From positions 310,001 through 374,000 of the forward strand of contig NZ_FODV01000001.1 of NCBI RefSeq assembly GCF_900110465.1: a stretch of DNA of 64,000 nucleotides, in the 5' to 3' direction. The position numbers and the translations under genes are program-made. The stretch is from Halogranum amylolyticum. Its GTDB lineage: Archaea > Halobacteriota > Halobacteria > Halobacteriales > Haloferacaceae. Below the pieces are notes generated by a model. That model did not search any database and had not been told where the DNA came from. It saw only the letters and a list, made by a program, of their open reading frames with translations. Below are positions 50,263 through 57,788 of this stretch, in pieces; the first letter of the stretch is position 1, and each line of letters begins with the position of its first letter.

Positions 50263-51222
50263 ATGGTTCGAGTCGCCGCCGGGGGGCGCCTCCACTTCGG
50301 GTTTGGCAACCTCAGTCTCTCACACGAGCGGCTGTACGGTGCGCTCGGCGTCGGCCTCGACACACCGGAGGTGGTCGTCGAAGCCCACCCGGCCGAGACG
50401 GTGGCCTGCGACGACCAGGCCGTCCGCGAGTACGCCGCCCGCGTCACCGACCTGCTCGACGTCGCCGGGGCCGACGTGACGGTCCACGAGCGACTGCCCC
50501 GGCACGCCGGGCTCGGGAGCGGGACGCAGGTCGCCTTGGCGACGCTCACGGCGGTCGCCCGCGCGTACGACGAACCCGTCGACGTCCGCGAACTCGCTCC
50601 CCAACTGGGTCGCGGCGGTCGGTCCGGCGTCGGCGTCGCCACCTTCGAGTCCGGCGGGTTCGTCCTCGACGCGGGTCACCCCACCACGCGCTTCACCACC
50701 GACAGACCGATGGACGGCGAGTGGACCGTCCCGCCGGTCGCCGCGCGACACGACGTCCCCGACGACTGGCGGTTCGTCGTCTGTGTCCCCGACGCGGACC
50801 CCGGACGGAGCGGCGAAGACGAGGACGACAGCATGCGCTCGGCCGTCGAACGCGCCGACCCCGCCATCGCGGACCGCATCGCGGGCATCCTCACGCGGCG
50901 ACTCCTCCCTGCCGTCGCCACCGGGTCGGCCGAGCGGTTCGGCGCGGCCGTCGCCGAAATCGGCCGCCTGAACGGCGCGTGGTACGCCGACGAGCAGGGC
51001 GGCGTCTACCGACCACCCGTCGGCGACCTCGTCGAACGGCTCTCGGCGTCGCCCTCGGTGTTCGGGGCGGGCCAGTCGTCGTGGGGACCGGCGGTGTACG
51101 GCGTGACCGACGAAGCCCACGCCGACGCCGCACTCGCCGTTGGCGAGGAGGCGCTCGACGCCGTCGGCGGCGGGGACGCCTTCGTCGCCCGCGGTCGGAA
51201 CGTCGGTGCGCGGGTGGAATAG
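50263..51222 (+). CDS. mptG: Beta-ribofuranosylaminobenzene 5'-phosphate synthase
   Basis: GHMP-type enzyme that couples PRPP and 4-hydroxybenzoate (or pABA), the first committed step to (tetrahydro)methanopterin-type C1 carriers. The 319 residues have RVAAGGRLHFGF at the start, the ATP/PRPP loop PRHAGLGSGTQVALA (about 82-96), GRGGRSGVGVATFESGGFVLDAG (about 115-138), and a C-terminal VFGAGQSSWGPAVYGV. Haloarchaea have this gene in several genera although they make folates. Start fits the BRE/TATA box 25 bases upstream. Confidence 0.88.
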   Translation: MVRVAAGGRLHFGFGNLSLSHERLYGALGVGLDTPEVVVEAHPAETVACDDQAVREYAARVTDLLDVAGADVTVHERLPRHAGLGSGTQVALATLTAVARAYDEPVDVRELAPQLGRGGRSGVGVATFESGGFVLDAGHPTTRFTTDRPMDGEWTVPPVAARHDVPDDWRFVVCVPDADPGRSGEDEDDSMRSAVERADPAIADRIAGILTRRLLPAVATGSAERFGAAVAEIGRLNGAWYADEQGGVYRPPVGDLVERLSASPSVFGAGQSSWGPAVYGVTDEAHADAALAVGEEALDAVGGGDAFVARGRNVGARVE

Positions 51223-51444
51223 AACTCGACAGAGTCGTTCAGACACGCAGCGTCGGTACTCTTCGAAGGGTGTCAGAGATGCGTGCTGAACTCAGCGCAC
51301 ATAGTCAGTAGAGCGACAATCACACATACGCATATTCGTACTCAATTAAATAGGTCGACGCTGAATTCTGATTTTGCGGAGTAATCCCATATTTCTCTTC
51401 AACCATTTGCGATCACCCGAGTGTGAGTTCAGAAACATTAGTCG
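51223..51444. other. AT-rich intergenic region without a gene
   Basis: Two hundred bases with an obvious drop in GC between about 51300 and 51440 (runs such as CACATACGCATATTCG and CAATTAAATAGG), next to two genes of ordinary composition. An imperfect hairpin GTGCTGA/TCAGCGCAC lies near 51282-51298. No frame is supportable. It may be a promoter region, an old insertion scar or an unrecognised RNA gene. Confidence 0.4.
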
Positions 51445-52161
51445 ATGGCCCGCGCCGTGCTGGCCTACCGGCTCGTCGAGGAAGAGGGCGAGACGCTCGC
51501 GACGGTCGACCGGAGCCAGGAGCGGCTGACCGAGGCGGTCGACCGACTCGAGTCCCGCGTCGGAGCTGTTGAAGACGACCTCGACGCGAAGATCGACGAC
51601 GTGCGCTCGCGGGTCGTCCAGGTGAAACGCGAGGCCGACGCGAAGGCACCGGCGGACCACGACCACCCCGCGCTCGACGAGCGCGTCGACGCCGCGGGGT
51701 CGACGGCGACCGAGGCGCTCGCGGAACTCGACCGCCTCGACGAACGGGTCGACCGCGGCTTCGAGAACTACGAGGAGATTCTGACGTACCTCCGCGAGAC
51801 GACCGACGACCTCGACGACGACGTCGACCGCCTCGTTCGGACGCTCGTCGACCTGCGGGAGCGGACGGCGACGCTCGAGGCGACGCTCGCCAGGCGGACG
51901 GCCGCGGCGGACCTCCAGCGCGAGGCCAACCGTCACGGCGTCACCCAGGCGAGCTGTGGCGACTGCGGGTCGACGGTCCACCTCGGGTTGCTCTCCGCAC
52001 CGCGCTGTCCGCACTGCGACCGCGGGTTCACCGGCCTCGAACCGGCGCGGGGGTTCTTCGGATCGGCGACGCTCTCCGTGGGCGACCGACCGGCGCTCGC
52101 CGGGGAGACTACCGACTCGTCGTCGACGGCGGAGCCCAGACAGGCGGGAGACGATGACTGA
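51445..52161 (+). CDS. Coiled-coil protein with zinc finger
   Basis: A 238-residue protein. About residues 10-150 are heptad-rich coiled coil (VDRSQERLTEAVDRLESRVGAVEDDL, DERVDRGFENYEEILTYLRET). It is followed by a zinc ribbon ASCGDCGSTVHLGLLSAPRCPHCDRGF (about 165-193; two CxxC pairs). An acidic disordered tail ends the protein. Not recognised as a named family. It overlaps the next gene by 8 bases and lies upstream of TFS, so the set might relate to transcription or replication. Confidence 0.75.
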   Translation: MARAVLAYRLVEEEGETLATVDRSQERLTEAVDRLESRVGAVEDDLDAKIDDVRSRVVQVKREADAKAPADHDHPALDERVDAAGSTATEALAELDRLDERVDRGFENYEEILTYLRETTDDLDDDVDRLVRTLVDLRERTATLEATLARRTAAADLQREANRHGVTQASCGDCGSTVHLGLLSAPRCPHCDRGFTGLEPARGFFGSATLSVGDRPALAGETTDSSSTAEPRQAGDDD

Positions 52162-52654
52162 CGACCAGACGTCCGACGACCGCGCCGAGCGGCCAGCGCC
52201 GCTGGCAGACCTCGCCCGCGACGTCCGCGAACGACGCGCCGAGCGGCGCGAACGGTCCGACGCGACCGCGTCCGAAGATCCGTTCGAGGAGGTCGACGTC
52301 GTCGACGTCGACCGGGACCGACTCTGGGAGGAACTCTCGGAGGAGACCGAGGGGGTCGACGGCGTCGGCAGCGACGACGTGGACGACGTCGAACGCGACG
52401 GCGACGCTGACTCCGCCGAGAGCGCCGGTGTCGCTCGTAGCGAGGACACGACCGACAGCGTGACGACGCCGCAGTCGACGGAAGCCACGAGCGACGGACG
52501 GGAGGACGTCGTCCCGAAACGCGAGTACTGCGAGCGATGCCCACACTTCGGTGCGCCACCCGAAGCCGTCTGTGGCCACGAGGGGACCGACATCGTCGAA
52601 GTCGTCACGTTCGACCAGTTTCGGGTGCGGAACTGCCCGAAGGTCGACAACTGA
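52154..52654 (+). CDS. Acidic protein with C-terminal Cys cluster
   Basis: A 166-residue protein that starts 8 bases before the end of the coiled-coil gene (overlap, different frame). The first 120 residues are Asp/Glu-rich and disordered with a basic helix LADLARDVRERRAERRER. The end has CERCPHFGAPPEAVCGHEGTDIVEVVTFDQFRVRNCPKV with four Cys and one His, probably a zinc site. Homologues appear haloarchaeal only. The overlap indicates co-translation and possibly a complex with the coiled-coil protein. Confidence 0.75.
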   Translation: MTDDQTSDDRAERPAPLADLARDVRERRAERRERSDATASEDPFEEVDVVDVDRDRLWEELSEETEGVDGVGSDDVDDVERDGDADSAESAGVARSEDTTDSVTTPQSTEATSDGREDVVPKREYCERCPHFGAPPEAVCGHEGTDIVEVVTFDQFRVRNCPKVDN

Positions 52655-52737
52655 GCGTCGACGCACCACACTGGACGGCACGTCGCTCGACGCGACGCCG
52701 AGTGACCTTTGTGGGTGGAACGCCAACTGGCGTGAAA

Positions 52738-53067
52738 ATGCAGTTCTGCGACGACTGTGGCACCATGATGGTCTCACAGGGCGGCGAGATGGTATGTACG
52801 AACGACGACTGCGGCGGCACGAGCGACCGCGACGACGACCTCGCCGCGCAGTTCGTCTCCACGGAAGAGCAATCCGGCGACGAACTGATCGAGACCGAGG
52901 AGGGCGCGGACTTCGAGGGGAAACCTACCGCGACCGACGTGGTCTGCGACCAGTGTGGCCACGGCGAGGCGTGGTACACGATCAAACAGACCGCCTCGGC
53001 CGACGAACCGCCGACACGCTTCTTCAAGTGCCAGGAGTGCGGCTACCGGTGGCGCGAGTACAACTGA
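52738..53067 (+). CDS. tfs: Transcript cleavage factor TFS
   Basis: A 109-residue RNA polymerase cleavage factor, TFIIS/RPB9-like. N-terminal ribbon MQFCDDCGTMM...MVCTNDDCGG; C-terminal ribbon VVCDQCGHGEAWYTIKQ and FFKCQECGYRWREY. The acidic tip SADEPP that enters the active site is intact, so transcript-cleavage activity is expected. Acidic linker in between. Start ATG follows CGTGAAA. It is 83 bases downstream of the Cys-cluster gene on the same strand. Confidence 0.95.
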   Translation: MQFCDDCGTMMVSQGGEMVCTNDDCGGTSDRDDDLAAQFVSTEEQSGDELIETEEGADFEGKPTATDVVCDQCGHGEAWYTIKQTASADEPPTRFFKCQECGYRWREYN

Positions 53068-53198
53068 CACCGTCAACTCGGAGTGTTCGACGTCGTCGTC
53101 GGCGACCGCGAGCCGGCCGGTCGCCGTGTGACAACTGTTCTCCCAGCGGTGCACTCTTCGCAAGGGTTATCCGGGGCGAGCGGTTGTGTTCAAGAGCA

Positions 53199-53393
53199 AT
53201 GGCAAAAGGCGAAGTTGATTTCTTCAACGACACTGGCGGCTACGGTTTCATCTCGACGGACGACGCAGACGACGACGTGTTCTTCCACATGGAGGACGTC
53301 GGCGGCCCGGACCTCGAAGAGGGACAGGAAGTCGAGTTCGACATCGAGCAGGCCGACAAGGGCCCGCGCGCGACGAACCTGACCCGACTTTAA
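53199..53393 (+). CDS. cspA: Cold-shock domain protein
   Basis: A 64-residue OB-fold nucleic-acid chaperone. RNP-1-like GGYGFISTDD and RNP-2-like VFFHMEDV are intact, and the ending GPRATNLTRL is typical of haloarchaeal CspA. It binds single-stranded RNA or DNA and melts structures. Start MAKGEVDFF is preceded by AGGGTTATCC, a TATA-like box about 33 bases upstream. Followed by a T-run terminator. Independent unit. Confidence 0.95.
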   Translation: MAKGEVDFFNDTGGYGFISTDDADDDVFFHMEDVGGPDLEEGQEVEFDIEQADKGPRATNLTRL

Positions 53394-53403
53394 AACTCGG
53401 CGT

Positions 53404-53416
53404 TTCAGCGTTTTTC
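53404..53416 (+). terminator. T-rich terminator after cspA
   Basis: Eleven bases past the stop lies TTCAGCGTTTTTC with a run of five T residues in GC-rich DNA, typical of archaeal termination. No stable stem precedes it. Confidence 0.45.
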
Positions 53417-53483
53417 TAACGGTATCGGCATCTGAACGCTACTATTCATAAGCGACGGCGCTCGCCTCCCGACCGGCCGGCGG

Positions 53484-54101
53484 TCAGGCGAGGTGACGCG
53501 CCAGAAACTCCGAGACGTGACGCGCCACCTTCGGCGCCTGCCCGACGAAGAAGTGGTCGGCGCTCAGTTCGACCGTCTCGTGGCCGCGTTCGCGCGCCCG
53601 GTCGACGACCGCCCGCCACTCTGCGGTGTCGTCGCGCGTCCCGTAGACCACCTGGACCGGACAGTCGAGGCGGTCGAGCGCCCACACCGCGTCGTGATCG
53701 TCGACGGCGAGTTGACCGGCGGGCGCGAGTGCGCTCACCGCCGAGACGTCGTCGCCGACGTCGACGGCGGTGAGCAGCGCGATCGCCCCGCCGAAACTGA
53801 ACCCGAAGAGGCCGACGCGGTCGTAGCGTTCGCGGGCCCACCGGACCGCGTTCGTCGCATCGGTTCGTTCGCCGCGGCCCTCGTCCCACGGACCGTAGTC
53901 GAAGCGGAGGCAGTCGACGCCGCGTTCGGAGAGCGCGTCGGCAACGGCGACGAGGCGTTCGTCGCCACGGTGACCGCGATGCTGGGGGTGCGGGGGGCAG
54001 GCGACGACGACGGCGTCCGCCTCGGAGTCGTCGCTCGCGCTCGCCGTGTCGAGCGTCGCCTTCGCCTTGCGAGTGCCGGGGAGGTAGATCGGGTCTGTCA
54101 T
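53484..54101 (-). CDS. Alpha/beta hydrolase
   Basis: A 205-residue serine hydrolase of the dienelactone/YcjY-like type. The nucleophile elbow is GLFGFSFGGAIALL (about 95-107), preceded by the oxyanion RFDYGPWDEG; the Asp is in QVVYGTRDDTAEW and the His in LSADHFFVGQAP. The first 45 residues include ACPPHPQHRGHRGD. Substrate unknown, an ester or lactone likely. It shares one symmetric TATA with the pspA-like gene in the opposite direction. Confidence 0.85.
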   Translation of the reverse strand: MTDPIYLPGTRKAKATLDTASASDDSEADAVVVACPPHPQHRGHRGDERLVAVADALSERGVDCLRFDYGPWDEGRGERTDATNAVRWARERYDRVGLFGFSFGGAIALLTAVDVGDDVSAVSALAPAGQLAVDDHDAVWALDRLDCPVQVVYGTRDDTAEWRAVVDRARERGHETVELSADHFFVGQAPKVARHVSEFLARHLA

Positions 54102-54124
54102 ACCGATCTCTTTCCCGCGTGAGG

Positions 54125-54130
54125 TTTTAA
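54125..54130. promoter_or_regulatory. Shared palindromic TATA of divergent genes
   Basis: TTTTAA in a 53-base gap. Its centre is 26.5 bases from the hydrolase ATG (54101, minus) and 27.5 bases from the PspA ATG (54155, plus). No other TATA-like run is near, so one element may drive both leaderless transcripts. Confidence 0.6.
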
Positions 54131-54154
54131 GGTCGGCGTGCACAACTGAGGCAT

Positions 54155-55012
54155 ATGGGAATCCTCTCGCGTACGTCCTACGTCATCCGCTCGAAGATAA
54201 ACGCCATCCTCAATCGGTCGGAGGATCCGACTGAGACGCTGGACTACTCGTACGAGAAGATGCGCGACGAACTCCAGCAGGTGAAGCAGGGGATCGCGGA
54301 TCTCACCACCCAGAAGAAGCGACTGGAGATCCAGAAGCGTCGGCTGGAGGAGAACGTCGAGAAGCACAACGAACAGGCCCGAGAGGCAGTCCAACAGGAC
54401 CGCGAAGATCTCGCCCGGCAGGCGCTGGAGAAGAAGAACTCGAAGATGACCCAGATCGAGGAGTTGGAGTCGCAGATCACTCAACTCCAGTCGACGCAGG
54501 ACGATCTCGTCGAGAAAAAGAACGAGCTGCAGGGCCGCATCGAGGAGTTCCGCACGAAGAAGGAGACGATGAAGGCCCGCTACGAGGCCGCCGAGGCCTC
54601 CTCGCGCGTCTCCGAGGCGATGAGCGGCGTCGGCGACGAGATGGGCGACGTCTCCCGCGCCATCGAGCGCGCCGAGGAGCGCACCGACGAGATGGAGGCA
54701 CGGTCGGCCGCGATGGACGAACTGCAGGACACCGGCGCGTTCGACGACGCGATGTCCGACAAGGACTCCATCGACCGCGAACTCGAGGCCGGACGCAGCG
54801 CCAGCGAGGTCGACTCCGAGCTGGAGACACTGAAAGCCGAGATGGGGAAGAGTTCCGCGCCGGAGTCGGAGCCCGAGACGGCCGACGCCGAGTCCGACGA
54901 GGCCAGCGCGGACGCGGACCTCGAAGACGTCGAGACCGACGTCGACGACGAGGAGGTCGAGGCCGAACTCGAAGAGCTCCGCGAGGAAGAAGAGGAGAAG
55001 AGCGCGGAGTAA
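54155..55012 (+). CDS. PspA/IM30-like membrane-stress protein
   Basis: A 285-residue, mostly helical protein. The N-terminus MGILSRTSYVIRSKINAILNRSEDPTETLDYSYEKM is the PspA/Vipp1 opening with an amphipathic helix that binds membranes; about 30-200 is a long coiled coil (EEQLQQVKQGIADLTTQKKRL-type heptads, EELESQITQLQSTQDDLVEKKNELQ). The last 80 residues are acidic and disordered. Members build ESCRT-III-like rings that guard membranes. Divergent to the hydrolase. Confidence 0.9.
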   Translation: MGILSRTSYVIRSKINAILNRSEDPTETLDYSYEKMRDELQQVKQGIADLTTQKKRLEIQKRRLEENVEKHNEQAREAVQQDREDLARQALEKKNSKMTQIEELESQITQLQSTQDDLVEKKNELQGRIEEFRTKKETMKARYEAAEASSRVSEAMSGVGDEMGDVSRAIERAEERTDEMEARSAAMDELQDTGAFDDAMSDKDSIDRELEAGRSASEVDSELETLKAEMGKSSAPESEPETADAESDEASADADLEDVETDVDDEEVEAELEELREEEEEKSAE

Positions 55013-55041
55013 CGACTCGGTCGCCCCGTATCGGGCTCCTT

Positions 55042-56082
55042 CTATCGTTCGCGTGCGCCGGTCCCGCTCCGGTCGAGGTCGGCGAGGCGGATCTCGCCGT
55101 CGGTCAGGTCGACGCCGTCGTACTCGTCGTCGTCGAGCAGGAGCGCCCCGTCGAGGTCGGCGTAGTCGAGCAGCGGCGCGAGGTGGCACGCGCCCGCGAT
55201 GGCGGCGTTCGTCTCGATCATACAGCCGAGCATCACCTCCAGTCCGTGAGCCTTGGCCGTGTGTGCCATCCGCGTCGCCTCGCGGAGACTCCCGCACTTC
55301 ATCAGTTTCAGGTTCGCGATGTCGACGCGGTCGGCGATGGCGGGGATGTCTTCGAGCGTCACGCAGGACTCGTCGGCAGCGATAGGCAGAGGCGACCGTT
55401 CGTAGACGAACTTCAGCCCCTCCGGGTTCTCGGCGGGGACGGGCTGTTCGACGAACTCCACGTCATAGTCGACGAGCAGCTCGCACTTCCGGACGGCCTC
55501 GCGCGGCGTCCACGCCTCGTTGGCGTCGACCCGGAGCGTCGCGTCGGGTGCGGCCTCGCGGACGGCCTCCAGCAGCTCCTCGTCACGGTCGGTGCCGAGT
55601 TTGATCTTGAGGACGGGGTAGCCCGCCTCGACGGCCTCGGCGGTCTTCTCGCGGACGCGCTCGGTCGTGTCGAGCCCGATGGTGAAGGAGGTCGCCGGCG
55701 ACTGCTCGGGGTCGAGCCCCCACATCCGGTAGAGCGGCACGCCGAGTCGCTTCGCCGCGAGGTCGTGTAGTGCGATGCTGACGGCCGCGCGGGCGGCCGG
55801 GTTTCGCTCGACCGTCTCGCGCAGTCGACGCTCGGTACGCGCCAGCGCGTGGGGGTCGTCGACGTCCTCGACGACGTCGAGCAGGTCGGGGAGGACGGCC
55901 TCGACGGTGGCGGCCGTCTCGCCGTAGTGTTCGGAGGGAGCGGCCGCGCCGACGCCGGTCATCCCCGCCTCGTCGGAGATACGGACGACGACGTTCTCGG
56001 CGGTCTCTTGCGTCCCGCGGGAGATAGTGAACGCGTCGGCAAGCGGCAGTTCGACGCGTTCGAACTCGGTCGTCAGCGTCAT
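55042..56082 (-). CDS. dgcA: N-acetyl-D-glutamate/dipeptide epimerase (DgcA)
   Basis: Enolase-superfamily epimerase of 346 residues. The catalytic Lys is in PVLKIKLGTDRDEELL (KxK), the metal ligands are in RVDANEAW, VEFVEQPV and ADESC, and the second catalytic Lys in ANLKLMKCGSL. L-Ala-D/L-Glu epimerases look alike, but the adjacent DUF1611 gene on the same strand, overlapping by one base, points to the DgcN-DgcA route, in which DgcA turns N-acetyl-D-glutamate to the L form. Downstream gene of the pair. Confidence 0.85.
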   Translation of the reverse strand: MTLTTEFERVELPLADAFTISRGTQETAENVVVRISDEAGMTGVGAAAPSEHYGETAATVEAVLPDLLDVVEDVDDPHALARTERRLRETVERNPAARAAVSIALHDLAAKRLGVPLYRMWGLDPEQSPATSFTIGLDTTERVREKTAEAVEAGYPVLKIKLGTDRDEELLEAVREAAPDATLRVDANEAWTPREAVRKCELLVDYDVEFVEQPVPAENPEGLKFVYERSPLPIAADESCVTLEDIPAIADRVDIANLKLMKCGSLREATRMAHTAKAHGLEVMLGCMIETNAAIAGACHLAPLLDYADLDGALLLDDDEYDGVDLTDGEIRLADLDRSGTGARER

Positions 56083-57116
56083 CAGTACCCCAACCCGTCG
56101 AGGATCTCGTCGGCACCGAACCGGATCGGGTCGGTCGCCGGGACGCCGATAGCGTCGCTGTAGTCGTCGACGATGGCCCGTGCCTCGTCGTCGCCGCCGA
56201 CGTCGGAAGTGTTGATCGCACCCGCGAAGACGCCCGTCTCGTGGACCGGCGCGGCGAGTCGCTCGTAGAGGTCGATGTAGTCCGACAGCGGTGGGATAGG
56301 GGTGTCCTCGTAGCCGTGGATGGCCTCGCGTCCGGCGACGTGACAGAGGACGAGTTTGTCCGGCATCGCGCCGTGGAGGATACCACAGGTCACGGCCGAG
56401 TACGCCGGGTGGACGATGCTCCCCTGTCCCTCGACGAACAGCACGTCGTGGTCGTCGCCCTTCTCCAGGATCATCTCCTCGACGGCACCGGCGGTAAAGT
56501 CGCTGACGACGCGGTCGATGGGGTTGCCCCAGCCGGCGATCATGATGCCGGTCTGGCCCGTCGGGATGAACTCGGCGTCGATGCCGCGCTCCCTGGCCGC
56601 TTGCATCAGTTCCAGCGAGACGGTCATCTTGCCGACCGAGCAGTCCGTTCCGACGGTGAGCACCACGTCGGCGTCGACTTCGTCGGCGACACCCTGACTC
56701 ACCGTGAGGTCGTCGCTGGGCTTGCGGACGTCGACGAGCTCCGCGCCGTGCTTCTCTGCCAGCTCGACGAACTCCTCGTCGTCGTTCAGGAAATAGTGGA
56801 GTCCGGCGACGACGTCGATGCCGCGCTCCAAGGCCGCGCGGACGTCCGGCCGCCAGGAGTCGTCGAACCCGCCACCGATGGGGGCGATGCCGATGACGAG
56901 TTCGTCGACCTCACCCTCGACGTCTTCGAACGACTCGACGATGGGCGCGTCCTGCATACCGGAGAGGTGGTCGGAGATGCGGTCGCCAGCACGGTCGCGG
57001 TCGAGGACCGCCACGACCTCGTCGTCGCTGTAGCGGATGATGCCCGTCGCGGTCTTTGCGCGCTCGGGGAACTTCTCGTGGGCGAGAATCGCGATTCGTC
57101 GGTTGGATTCGCTCAT
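56082..57116 (-). CDS. dgcN: D-glutamate N-acetyltransferase (DUF1611, DgcN)
   Basis: A 344-residue DUF1611 protein. It has an N-terminal Rossmann-like domain (IAILAHEKFPERAKTATGIIRYSDDEVVAV), then a P-loop domain with VLTVGTDCSVGKMTVSLEL (Walker-A like) and PTGQTGIMIAGWGNPIDRVVSDFTAGAVEEMI, VEGQGSIVHPAYS and KLVLCHVAGREAIHGY. DUF1611 members acetylate D-glutamate as the first step of D-glutamate use; the link to an epimerase supports this. The TGA overlaps dgcA's ATG by one base. TATA-like GGATAAAAACC is 25-32 bases upstream of the start (minus strand). Confidence 0.85.
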   Translation of the reverse strand: MSESNRRIAILAHEKFPERAKTATGIIRYSDDEVVAVLDRDRAGDRISDHLSGMQDAPIVESFEDVEGEVDELVIGIAPIGGGFDDSWRPDVRAALERGIDVVAGLHYFLNDDEEFVELAEKHGAELVDVRKPSDDLTVSQGVADEVDADVVLTVGTDCSVGKMTVSLELMQAARERGIDAEFIPTGQTGIMIAGWGNPIDRVVSDFTAGAVEEMILEKGDDHDVLFVEGQGSIVHPAYSAVTCGILHGAMPDKLVLCHVAGREAIHGYEDTPIPPLSDYIDLYERLAAPVHETGVFAGAINTSDVGGDDEARAIVDDYSDAIGVPATDPIRFGADEILDGLGY

Positions 57117-57140
57117 GCTCGAAGGGACGCAAAGCGGGGA

Positions 57141-57192
57141 TAAAAACCGGACCGATGTGGCAACGTGTGGTGCCTCTCGACGGTGTGGTGCC
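57141..57192. promoter_or_regulatory. dgcNA / GNAT divergent spacer
   Basis: GGGATAAAAACC at 57137-57150 is the minus-strand promoter of dgcN. Two copies of GTGTGGTGCC (57165-57174 and 57183-57192), 18 bases apart, and the palindrome GGGTACCC (57197-57204) follow in the spacer, as candidate regulator sites. GGCGTTTAAG at 57215-57224 is the likely TATA of the GNAT gene. Confidence 0.45.
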
Positions 57193-57252
57193 CGGGGGGT
57201 ACCCAGTGACCACGGGCGTTTAAGTGGCGATTGTTCAAAGTGGCTGACAGAC

Positions 57253-57780
57253 ATGAAGCTACGTCGCCTCCCTGCCGAGGAGGATGCGGCCCGACGGTTC
57301 TCCGAAGAGTTGTGGCTCCCCTACAACCGTGACCTCGAGGCAGTCGTCGCCGACCACGCGCTCGTCGACGCCCCGGACGAGGCAATTATCGACGAGGAAG
57401 TCGAGTTCCGACTCGGGCGACTCGAAGAAGAGAGCTACCGACTGTGGGTCGCCGTCGACGACGCGGCCGAGGAGGTCGACCTCGCCGCCGGCGACGGCGA
57501 ACTCGTCGGGTTCGTCGCGACCAGCGTCGACGAGGCTCCGTCCGTCTTCGACCGGCCGGACCGCCTCGTGGTCGGCGACATCTACGTCCGCGAGTCGTCC
57601 CGCGGCAGCGGCCTCGCTCGCGACCTGATGGCCCGCGCGAAGCGACGGGCGGCGGAGACAGACTGTGGTGAGTTCGTGCTCGACGTTGACGTCGACAACG
57701 AGCGCGCGCTCGCCTTCTACGAGAAGATGGGGTTCGAGACGCTCCGTCGGCGGATGCGGGTCGCCGTCGACGAACTGTAG
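57253..57780 (+). CDS. GNAT family N-acetyltransferase
   Basis: A 175-residue acetyl-CoA transferase. The N-terminal MKLRRLPAEEDAARRFSEELWLPY is the usual GNAT entry; the acetyl-CoA loop VGDIYVRESSRGSGLARDLMARAKRRA contains R-x-x-G-x-G/A (RGSGLA); ALAFYEKMGFE is the C-terminal N-x-x-A-x-x-F-Y-x-x-x-G-F hallmark. Substrate unknown, an amine or protein N-terminus. It is divergent to the dgcN gene and convergent with Vms1, and might use the same regulator. Confidence 0.9.
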   Translation: MKLRRLPAEEDAARRFSEELWLPYNRDLEAVVADHALVDAPDEAIIDEEVEFRLGRLEEESYRLWVAVDDAAEEVDLAAGDGELVGFVATSVDEAPSVFDRPDRLVVGDIYVRESSRGSGLARDLMARAKRRAAETDCGEFVLDVDVDNERALAFYEKMGFETLRRRMRVAVDEL

Positions 57781-57788
57781 CGCTCCGC

